Of a stretch of 64,000 nt of DNA, positions 52,010 to 61,660 are shown one piece after another. Source of the stretch: Synaphobranchus kaupii. Taxonomy: Eukaryota > Chordata > Actinopteri > Anguilliformes > Synaphobranchidae. The DNA is taken from NCBI GenBank assembly GCA_029718625.1, contig CM056391.1, positions 20,311,218 to 20,375,217 on the forward strand, written 5' to 3'. Each line of letters opens with the position of its first letter. The stretch's first letter is position 1. The position numbers and the translations under genes were made by a program. Under the pieces are notes generated by a model. That model saw nothing but the letters and a program-made list of their open reading frames with translations, was not told the DNA's origin and did no database searches.

Positions 52010-53030
52010 GAACCAGTCAAAAATTCCAGTGTATGCACTGGACATCTCTGCATAAGAGATCCCCTCTTCATGCCATTCCGTACATGATAGAGCGCTTCAG
52101 CTAAGCACATGCTGCTACCATCCATGTGCATTTTCTGATTTTCTGTTTGATTCAGTCTTTGTGCAAATAGAAAATTCTGCCTTCTGTATCATTCAATGAT
52201 TTTACTAGATTACCTCTACAAATGCTCTCAGTAATTCCAAACAAAACCAAGGAAGGATCCAACTTAATCATGGTAGGCACAGGCTACTGTTAAAATTGAG
52301 AACTTTCCTGAGCATGGGTGTCAGCCTAGCTTTAAATTGTACTCAAAGATGTGATTAAGGACAGTCATTAAACACTACTTGTAGCTGAAGTATCTGAAAG
52401 AATGGTCAAATAATCCTGTGTCAGGCCCTGTAGCATTATCTTGAATTGCCATTTGCCAAAAAAATCCTTGACAGTTGTTTTTAGATCCATGGCTTTTAGA
52501 TCCGTAAGATCTTTTAGTTAAACTAGGTCCAAAAGTGAAAACCAGAATCCTTGAATTTGCCGTCAGACCTCTGCAGCTTAACCAGAATGCTGCTATTCAC
52601 CTGATCTACAACCTCCCGAAGCAGTCACGTCATTCCCTTCTCATTTCCCTCCACTACCTATATTAGCTTGTATCTATTTCAAAACCTTTGCGCTATAGCC
52701 TATCAAGCTACTAAAGGGACATCTCCATTAAATCTGGTCTTTGTTATATCTATCTATCTGTCAGTCAGGACAGCAGAAACCCTACCCATCTTCCTACACA
52801 CACTTGTCAATTCCACCATTTTATTTGAGAAAACATTATGTAGGGTAGCCTACATATTGGCTAAAAAATTTAAATTTAAAAATTTCCTTAGGAGCACTTG
52901 TTTAAGCTTCATCTTCAAAGTCAGTGTAAGCAGCCATTTCTGTGTTGTCCCTGTGTTAAGCTCCCAGTTCATCGCAAAGTCTTGTCTGTCTGTGGAATAT
53001 TGAAATTACGATGCCAAATCGTGCCTTTTA
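52010..53030. other. Part of slc30a4 intron 1 without recognised features
   Basis: AT-rich intronic sequence between the two DNA transposons. Low-similarity reverse-transcriptase-like scraps may be present near 52560-52700 but are too weak to call. Confidence 0.45.
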
Positions 53031-53036
53031 TCTAAA

Positions 53037-54538
53037 TGAACAGAAGCTAACCTGATCTCAAAATGGTACAAAGTTAAACATCACACATGTCTTCAAATTT
53101 TAAAGCAAGATTAATTTTTATTTAAATTTTTTATATTTTCAAAATAATAAAAAAAGGAAAATGGCCCTGTTCAAAACCTTGGGAACCCTGTCAGTTAGTA
53201 CTTTGTAACTCCTCCTCGGACAACTATAACCACTTGCAAATGCTAGTCTTTCAATTGTTGCTTTTGGAATTTTTCCCCATTCTTCCTGGCAGAACACCTC
53301 TAGATAAGAAATATTCTTCAGCCTCCTTGCATGCACGACATGTTTGAGATCTTTCCACATATTTTCAATAATATTCAAGTCTGTGACTGTGGGGACTGTG
53401 ATGGCCATTCCAAAACCTTCATTCGTCTTTCCTGGAGGTACTTCATGGTTGATTTTGAGATGTGCTTTGGATCATTATCTTGCTGGAATACCCAACCTCT
53501 CTTCATCTTCAATGTCTGGACTGACCTTTGAACATTAGCCTCTAGAATTTCTTGATATTTTGTGGAATCGATTCTTCCTTCCACCCGCACAATATTTCTT
53601 GTGCCCCCCTGCTGCCACACAACCCCAAAGCATAATGGATCCACCTCCATGCTTACCAGTTGGCAAGGTGTTCTTCTCTACAAATGCTTCACCCTTTTTT
53701 CTCCAAATATACCTTCTTTGGTTGTGGCCAAAAAGTTCAATTTTGGTTTTGTCAGTCCAAAGCACATTGTTCCGAAAGGCTTCAGGCTTTTCAAAGTTTT
53801 CTTTTGCATACTTCAGATGTTTTTAAGGCTTCTTTCTGGCAAGTCTGCCATGTAGGTCTTTGTTGTTTAAAGTATGTTGTATTGTCATCCTGTGAACAAC
53901 TAGACCACATCTTTGAGTAGACTCTTTTTTTGCAGTGATGTGTGGGTTCTTCTGAGAATTTCTCACCAGGTCTCGGGCCATTCTATCTGAAATTGTTCTT
54001 GGTCTTCCCGATCTTGCCTTGACTTCAACTGTTCCATTTATCTTCCATTTTCTGACCGTAGAAATAGGTAGTTTGAAACGTTGAGTTTTTAAAAAAAAAT
54101 GTTTTTTTAAAAATTATTTATTGTAAGTCTTCTCCTTGTTGGTGGAACTATCTTGATTCTGATATCCTTGGACAACTGTTTAGAGGAACCCATAGTTGTT
54201 AACACCAGACAGAACAGCCACTGCAGTCGGATGCTTTAGAAGGCATGGAGTTACTTCAGAATAAATAGTTCAGCCCTGGAATTATATTCACCTGACCCAT
54301 TGAAGCCCTAATGAGTAAATCGCCTGGGCCTTAGTAATCTTTTTTTTTTAAAGTAACAAAGAATAATCCAAAAGGGTTCCCAAACTTTTGCATGGGGCCT
54401 TTTTCCTTTTTTTATTATTATTTTGAAACTAAAAATTTTAATAAAAAGTAATCTTGCTTTCAAGAATTTGAATTTGAAGAAATGTGTCATGTTTAACTTT
54501 GTAGCCTACCATTTAGAGGTCAGGTTAGCTTCTGTTCA
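53037..54538 (-). mobile_element. Full-length but inactive Tc1-like transposon (1.5 kb)
   Basis: The ends TGAACAGAAGCTAACCTGA (left) and its complement (right) start inverted repeats of about 150-170 bp. The minus strand codes a Tc1 transposase from MGSSKQLSKDIRI near 54193 through LWTDKTKIELFGHN (catalytic Asp region), GGGSIMLWGCVAAGG, VFQQDNDPKHISKST and WPSQSPQSQT to TDLNIIENMWKDLK near 53380. Frameshifts and stops break it in several places. An A-rich stretch near 54090-54115 disrupts the N-terminal part. It lies antisense within slc30a4 intron 1. Confidence 0.93.
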
Positions 54539-54660
54539 CTTTTTGAATTAATTGTAAAAGGCATTTTGACCAGGGATGCCCAACTTTTTGCAAATTTAAA
54601 TGGACAGTCAGTTGACGTTTTGCCCTGGACATGGTTCATTTTATGTACACATTTTTTTTT

Positions 54661-54859
54661 ACAACATTTAACATACAAGCAGACAAACAATCATATTAAA
54701 TCTTATTTTCCAATAAGATTCCAACAATCATATTGAATCTTATTTTCCAATTGGCTTATTATTTATGTAAATTCAAGTTTCAACAGAAAATTTTAATTTA
54801 ACACGACCGTCATTGTTCAAATATTTTGCACTTCTTGTATGGTAGTGTTTAATCTGCAC
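54661..54859. repeat. Interspersed repeat, copy B of a direct duplication
   Basis: Matches 51004-51196 in the same orientation, with small indels. Without the 5' part seen in copy A, it is either a segmental duplication that took in the DNA between or two truncated copies of one family. Confidence 0.8.
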
Positions 54860-55193
54860 AGACATGTGCATTCTTCACGTCGCCCCTCCCACTCATTCAG
54901 TTCCTTTTTTATGCCCCTGGCCCTGTATGTGGAACTCAAACAGGTAGGCGACCATTCACACTTGAGAGCGCTGTGACATTGAGAAGTAAATTTGGCTACT
55001 GTTAGCGTAGCGTAGGCTACCATTGTTGAATAAATCAATAGTAGGCCTATAGCTAACGTTGTGGTAATAGTTGATCAGTTTTAACGACTAACTAAATTAC
55101 CTTGCATATGGCTACGATTAGCAAGACTATGCAATTAGGTCTCATGCTTTGAATCTTTTAAATTAGTATTATTATTTTTATTTTTTTTTGTAG

Positions 55194-55265
55194 ATGGTTC
55201 CAGCAAGGAGACGTTCTGCAGCTAACGGGAGAGCAGTGTTTTAGATGGGATACGTAGAATTTTAA
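55194..55265 (+). promoter_or_regulatory. slc30a4: slc30a4 5' UTR with two abutting upstream ORFs
   Basis: A polypyrimidine tract and TTTTGTAG at 55181-55193 look like the acceptor of the exon holding the main ATG. Right at the exon start, uORF1 (55194-55244) codes MVPARRRSAANGRAVF. Its TAG is followed immediately by the ATG of uORF2 (55245-55265), coding MGYVEF. Both end before the main start at 55362, so they could lower or tune translation. The exon boundary is inferred. Confidence 0.5.
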
Positions 55266-55361
55266 TACCGACCAGCCAGCCACCATAGGACTCCGGATAT
55301 CAACTGTTTGGACACAAGTGAACACAATTTGATCATTATTGATAGCTAGCTAACGTTAACC

Positions 55362-58300
55362 ATGTCGGGTACAAATATTTTGAAGACGATGAAGTCTCTC
55401 TTCAAGAAGGAACCAGACGACTGGAATCTGAGTGATACGGCGGCATTTGATTTCTCCGAAGACCTGACGGAGGATGATGTCCCCAAATTTAACCAGCTGA
55501 AAGTTGTGGTGTCTGGAGAAATGGAGGATTATTCGGCAGGTGCTCAAGCAAATGGGGCACCTACTAACAGAGTTTTAGATGACGACGACTCGCTGCTGGG
55601 CTCCTCTTCCAGTCTCGGTAGCCCTGGAGTAAAGCTGGACAGCTGTGAGAGATGCAAAAAGAAAAAAGAGAACACGAAACGAAGCAGAGTGATGAAAAGA
55701 CTCGGTTGTGCTGCTGTTTTGTATTTTCTTTTTATGATAGGAGAACTCGTTGGTGAGACTTTTTATTGATATCATATTGTTTATGTAAGCTAACACGAAT
55801 ATTGTGGGAAGCTAACACGAATATTGTGGGAAGCTACACAATAAGCAGCAATAAGTGTAACTTAACACTGAAGTCGCCTATTCACGTTGTGCCCATTAAA
55901 AAGGAGATGCATAGTTTCTGCTGTTGAAATTCACCCTACTATTTGTTTAATGATAGAAAATGTAAATATGTGTCTTGTATCTCAATGTTATGAACTAATT
56001 TTAACAATTCGCCTCAAGGTGGTTATGTCGCTAATAGCCTAGCGATTATGACTGACGCGCTTCACATGCTAACGGATCTCATCGGTATTGTTGTGTCCTT
56101 GCTTGCGCTGTGGCTGTCTTCAAAACCCCCCACAAAAAGATTCACCTTTGGATTGCATCGTCTCGGTAGGTTGTATTCCCCCTTTCATTATCTATTTCTG
56201 ACATTATGCAGTCATGGTTCTCTTGAAAGTGCCTGAAGGGGTTTTCTACTGAAACTTCCCTCTTTTATTAGCTAAACATTCCAGCTATTCAGAGCCACAT
56301 TTAATTCCAGGAAAAATTGCAGAAGCAAGATCAAAGCTTTGGCTAAAGACCCATGACTCAGTGATGAATATTAAAATACTTGCAGGTTGTTTGACAGTTC
56401 TGGGTGCTGTTTAGTTTAAAATGTTGTGTACTGAATGTGTAACTTAATTACACTGTGGATCCATTCTTGAGCCAGAAAAGCTTCATAAAGCAGTTTCTCA
56501 TATTTAGATAGTAATGTTTCAGTCGAGGGTTGTAGCCTCAATAGCATGAAGGACTGTAAGTATGACTATAGCCGACTATCTGCTCATGTTTTGTCTCACA
56601 TCTCCCCTGTGTCCATTCCCAGAGGTGGTTTCAGCTGCCATCAGTGTCCTTCTGATTTACATACTGACTGGAGTGCTCTTGAATGAGGCTGTTCAGAGAA
56701 CTGTCCACCTGGACTTTGACATTAATGGCGATGCCATGCTTATAACCGCTGCAGTTGGCGTTGCAGTAAACCTAATGTGAGTGTGTCTCAAATGATATGC
56801 AGTTTGAGGAAAGTGAGGTCCAAAGTCTTTTTCTGTTGCATTCTCCATATTAGTATCCACCGTAGATAATCAGATGGGAATATCTTCTACTGCTGTAAAT
56901 GCCTGAAATGGATCCCACGTTGGAATGTTTGTATAATAATTTACCTTGCATAAGTGCCAAAGGTTACATGGTCAGTGGTCTTTACAGATTTAAAGTCAAA
57001 TTGTTTTAAACCCCGTTAGCGTGTCAAGACTATGAACTCAACTGACCGACTACCAGAACAATAATTATATATTATTTATTGTTTGAGAATTAGAGTTTAG
57101 AAAATTGCTGTTTTTTGTCATTTTAATATTTTTTGTTTGTTTTTGAGCAGAATGGGCTTCCTTCTGAACCAATCAGGGCACCTGCACTCACACTCCCATT
57201 CGCACTCCCACTCCCACTCGCACTCGCACTCCCACTCCCACTCCAACACCTCTCCTCAAGAAGGACACGATCATCAGAGGGGACAAGGAAGCTTGGCGGT
57301 CAGGGCTGCATTCATCCACGCCCTGGGAGACCTTGTGCAGAGCGTTGGGGTGCTCATAGCAGCTTACATCGTCCGCTTTAAGGTATATTATCTATCACTT
57401 TGTGAGCCTTCCAACCAGTGGTTCGTAACCTTTGAGAATGACTGCCCGCTGTGGTGGGTGCCTGGGTGGCCAAATTTGCCCGAAAGGCCAGTTATTTTGT
57501 GCACTAGATGGTTTGCGATTTCGGCAGCAGTAAAGCTCCCGCCTCTCTTTGCGAATAATTAGAATATTCTATTTTGAGCATGCTGCTTAAATCAACCTGT
57601 TTCAGCCAGGATACCTGGTTGGAAGGAAGAAACACTAACTTTATCATACCAACAGCATCAGTGGTATAAGTTTAATTAAGCTGTCAGTTTCATCACTGTA
57701 ATGGAACCTACAGCCATGATTCAGGGCAACAGCTAGGCTAGCTTGTTAATGTACAAGCGAATTAGCTAGCTTCTTCGACAACAATGGACTTAGAAGTGTA
57801 GGGGCCATAGTCATTCATATAGAGGCTACTTGGGAGCCTTTTTTGATTACAGGTTGGCAGTTTTCTGAATGTGATATTGGTCTTCATGGCTGCTACCATT
57901 AGTTCAGATATACAGTACATATACTATCCTATGTACGTAGTGTATATCTGAACTAATGGCAGCACATATGAAGTAATGTAGTACAGATATTTGCAATTAA
58001 TGACTACTTTCATTTCTTGTACAGAGCATTAATTACTAGTCAGTAACAAGACACATAATTGGTACATTTTAAGTACATGTCGCATGGTTTTCTAAAAAGG
58101 AATTGTCTGTTAAGTCCTGCGTTCCTCTAAAAAGAATCTATTTGGTTGTTGATTCAGACAATTTTGATCGACTCCTCAGCAGCCTGCCTAGTGGTGAGGG
58201 TATTAAATAATTGTGTTGCAAGCCTGTTAATGCAAAACACAAGGTAATGGGAAATGTGTTAGTGCCCACCATTATCTCTGACTTAAAACTTTGTTTTTGG

Positions 58301-60045
58301 GTTGAATAGATAAGACGTATAGGTATCTCCGTAACATGGCATATCTATTCTCTAAGAACATGTACAATTGGGAATTTTCCATCCAGGAACTTTATCTTTA
58401 CAGCTTTGCTCATGTGGATTGAATTTTCTCTGTGCCCTTGCTTTCACAGCCTGAATACAAGATAGCTGACCCAATATGCACGTATATCTTCTCCATCCTG
58501 GTGCTTTTCACAACTGTGAGAATCGTAAGGGACACAGGCATCATTGTCCTTGAAGGTATGACTTTTGTCTTGCATAGTTTGAATTGTATTCGGTGTGTTT
58601 CCTTCCCTTGTATTCATAATTGTATAGTAAGAAACTGAAAAATAACCAGATTTATAAGACGTGCATGTCCAGGGTTTGCACATTTACTACATTATAGTGA
58701 TATCTATTTGTATATTGTATGTAAAGGGGAAAAAATGTAAACTAAGTTTGGCAGTGCATACCAATCATGTACAGTACATTCAGTTCACCATTGGGTCCAT
58801 TTAAACCAGTAGATTCCCCATTGCCAGCTTATTACCATTTAGCCTGATACGGGGCCAGCCAGCAGAAGAGAGCACCTCCTTTAAGCTGGGTTCCTTTTCA
58901 CTTTTATTTCCACCAAGGAGTTTTTTTCTCACCACTGTTTGTGTGTTTTTTTTCTTTCCTCCCACTGGGGAGTTTTTTTTTTTTTTTTCCCCCCCTCACT
59001 CGCTGGTATTTTTGGGAGTTCAAGATGGGTCTTTCAGAGTTTTTCTACTTTCATGTTTTTCTGTAAAGCATCATTGCGATGCGTTCTTTGTAAAAAGTCT
59101 GATACAAATAAAATTTAATTGAACTGAATAAACATCCTTCCTGCAATTAATTGCATAACACTTGGACTCTCCATAAAAACTGAAGTGATCACCTGTTGGA
59201 TGTAAATGTTTAATAACTGAAAGGTAAACCACAGATCCTTCTGTTTGTTTTTTTAAATTCTGAAAACTACTGAAACTAGAATATCCCATCTCCTATCTCC
59301 AGGGGTTCCAAGACATTTGGATGTGATGAGAATCAAAGAAGACCTGTTGAAACTGGAAGACGTGCATTCTGTGGAGGATCTGAATGTGTGGGCTTTGACA
59401 ACAGACAAGACTGCTGCTCTGGTGCATTTACAGCTTGGTGAGTGTGCTTCCTTTTTCCCGCTTTGGCATTAAGGCTGTTTTCAGTTTCTATCTGAGACGA
59501 GGTCTGAAGATCAAAACTGGTCACTCTCCAAAACAAAAATGCTATAACAGAATGCACTCTGGGTGAAGGTTACATTAACTAACTTAATTCAGTGGACCGC
59601 CGAATGAGAGACCTAAAATGCCGATTGCGATGGTCTGAACTTCCATCAGATGACCAGAAAGCATTAAATTGAGACCAGCAGTAATGCTTTACTTATTATT
59701 AATTCATGAGCTGAGCATAAGAGGTTATAGATGTCAATTCCATATTCAGTTGTTGGCTGCCTGTTAGGGTATCAATGGAGAGATTCACTATTGTTCTGTG
59801 TGTTGGGCAGGAAAATCCTGTTTTGTTCCTGATCTTGCTTCCCATTTTTTATTTATTTGTTTGTTTGTTTGTTTGTTTGTTTGTTTGCAGAACCATCCAG
59901 TGCCACTAGATGGGAGGAAGTCCAAACAAAGGCTCAGCACCTGCTGCAGAACACACACGGGATATACAAGTGCACTGTCCAAGTGCAGTGCTACAGACAG
60001 AGGTCACCCAACATATGCAGAAACTGCACTCTCTCCAGTGCCTGA
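55362..60045 (+). CDS. slc30a4: Zinc transporter ZnT4 (SLC30A4), 7 coding exons, 439 aa
   Basis: Cation diffusion facilitator that exchanges cytosolic Zn2+ for H+ into trans-Golgi, endosomal and secretory vesicles. Exons: 55362-55752, 56019-56165, 56623-56776, 57151-57382, 58450-58555, 59303-59437, 59891-60045; 1320 bases, in frame. The acidic cytosolic N-terminus (about 110 residues) includes [15 protein letters not shown], a ZnT4-type start. Six membrane helices follow. Zinc site: HxxxD in helix 2 (His146, Asp150; TDALHMLTD) and HxxxD in helix 5 (His287, Asp291; IHALGD). The loop between helices 4 and 5 is His-rich, with ten HS pairs (243-262). The cytosolic C-terminal domain contains [25 protein letters not shown] and YKCTVQVQ, ending with a Cys-bearing tail ([10 protein letters not shown]). 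Human ZnT4 is 429 aa. The start is the first ATG after two short uORFs. Confidence 0.96.
57185..57244 (+). repeat. slc30a4: Coding (CAC TCN)10 repeat in slc30a4
   Basis: Sixty bases of CACTCC/CACTCG/CACTCA hexamers encode ten His-Ser pairs in the zinc-loop. One unit uses CAT. The hexamer period keeps the frame, so slippage would change the histidine count without breaking the protein. Confidence 0.95.
57882..57972. repeat. 91-bp hairpin in slc30a4 intron 4
   Basis: CTTCATGGCTGCTACCATTA and the inverted TAATGGCAGCACATATGAAG face each other, with GTTCAGATATAC / GTATATCTGAAC closing inward. The arms are about 40 bp with a few bulges, around a loop of some 10 bases. Confidence 0.9.
58850..59125 (+). 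repeat. LINE-type 3' tail in slc30a4 intron 5
   Basis: Pyrimidine-rich stretch with CACCAAGGAG and CACTGGGGAG words, then CTGTAAAGCATC and ACAAATAAAATTTAATTG. Resembles the tail at 13990-14085; no coding part. Confidence 0.6.
59845..59888 (+). repeat. slc30a4: (TTTG)n microsatellite abutting the last slc30a4 acceptor
   Basis: A run of TTTG units (about eight) leads directly into TTTGCAG at 59884-59890, so the microsatellite forms the polypyrimidine tract of the last exon's splice acceptor. Confidence 0.85.
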
Positions 60046-61660
60046 AAGCAAGCATTCTTCTCATGCACAGCAATTTCTTCCTTTTCAGCAGGACAGCTGG
60101 TATATAAACCAACACAGGTGTGTAGACCAAGTTTTCTTAATATGCTGCTACCAAGCTGGAAAAATATGATATGCAATGACAACAGAAAATTCACCCGAGA
60201 AGATTACCAAAGGACATTAAACTGGTTTGCATCGACAAACACACACATTAAAAAAAGATTTGTTGGAGATACCACCCAGGGTTTTAACCTGCATAAAAAA
60301 AGAAGCACTTGTTTTTATTTTTCATTTTTTGATAAATATCTTTCATACACCCTGAAAGTGTATAGGCAATGATAACAATCGGTTTTGCTTTTCAATTACT
60401 GCAGACTGTAGGACTAATACAACAAGTCATACTAAAAATGGTAGTTTTACTGTGTTTCCTTATCTGCATACTTGAATCTTTTTAGTTTTTTATCATTGAA
60501 TTTGATTACATGGGGTATTTATGACAGCCCTGAACATAATGGCTATTGGCTACAATGACCGCTCACCTTGTAACAGAGCTCAGAGTTTGTCGCATTGTAA
60601 TGAGCTTAAATGGCAGAGTAGAAAGGTTTTCATATGTGTTCTTAATTTGAATGGTCAGAATCAGGCAGGTCCTCATCTCTATTTGGGTTCAGCCTTTTTA
60701 ACACACGTCTTTATTTTTTTATCCTGTCAGTATAAAATTAATTTAAAATATAGAACTAATGATCATATGCAAACCTGGTACATCCTAAGTTATATATTCT
60801 TTGTTATCAGATTAGTGTGAACGTTGTTCTTTTACAACAGCTTACAACATGAATGACTTAACACAATAACACAATAAGCTAAAAAAGGAAAAACACTCAT
60901 CTGTTGCACTGACAATCTCACCAATGTCATATTATGTTTGTATGCGCATACACATGTATAAAATATAACATTTGATAACATCTGTATAGCACTGCACCTT
61001 TTAGAATTGTGTCTCACTTTGAATAATAACTATTACTTGGGTCACTAGAAAAATAATTATGTTTCCTGAGCTTTTTTTTAATGCAACATTGCTGGTGGTT
61101 TTCTGTAGCCCATATGTGCCAGTATGTGTGCTACCTCTCAAGAGGCACAATGGCGTGCAGAAGTATTATTTTTTTAAACTTTTCATTTGACCAGTTGTGT
61201 GCATTTGCCAAGTGGAGTATTGGAGGTTGAATATTTCTTGGATCGAGATAATTTTTTTTAGGTGTTAATGTGATGAAAATTGGATTAGTGTTTCCATTGT
61301 CAGTTTTTGGTGGTGCTTGTTTTGTGATTCATTTGCAAAAAATGTATAATTCTACAGTCAGCCAGTCAGGACTTGAAGCAATTCAGTGATTTGCACATTC
61401 CTCCAACTTTAATGACATGTTTGTCATTGCCAAATCTGTTTTTCAGTATTACTGTACCTTTAATTTGATAACGCTTGTGTGTGAGATGCTCTCCTGCAGA
61501 GCTTACTTGATGAGCAGAAATATTTATGGCCTCAATAGATCACACTACCGTTGTACTAATATAAATATGTCTTTCACAACTGGGATATTCATTGTCACTG
61601 AAAATGTGAATGACAAAAATGTTGTAACATTCGGAAATAAACTTCATTTTGATTAGCACT
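60046..61660 (+). other. slc30a4: slc30a4 3' UTR with AATAAA
   Basis: After the TGA at 60043-60045 no further exon is seen. A canonical AATAAA lies at 61636-61641 after about 1.6 kb of AT-rich sequence. Earlier weak signals could give shorter forms. Confidence 0.6.

Noticed and set aside
53375..53855. Plus-strand ORFs over the Tc1 element as genes
   Set aside because: They are the antisense of transposase-coding sequence.
56562..56780. Separate small membrane protein starting [10 protein letters not shown]
   Set aside because: The first 20 residues are intronic; from 56623 it is slc30a4 exon 3.
59798..60169. 123-codon ORF overlapping the last slc30a4 exon
   Set aside because: It is a shifted frame reading through the (TTTG)n tract and the exon; the true frame is set by the upstream exon and ends at 60045.
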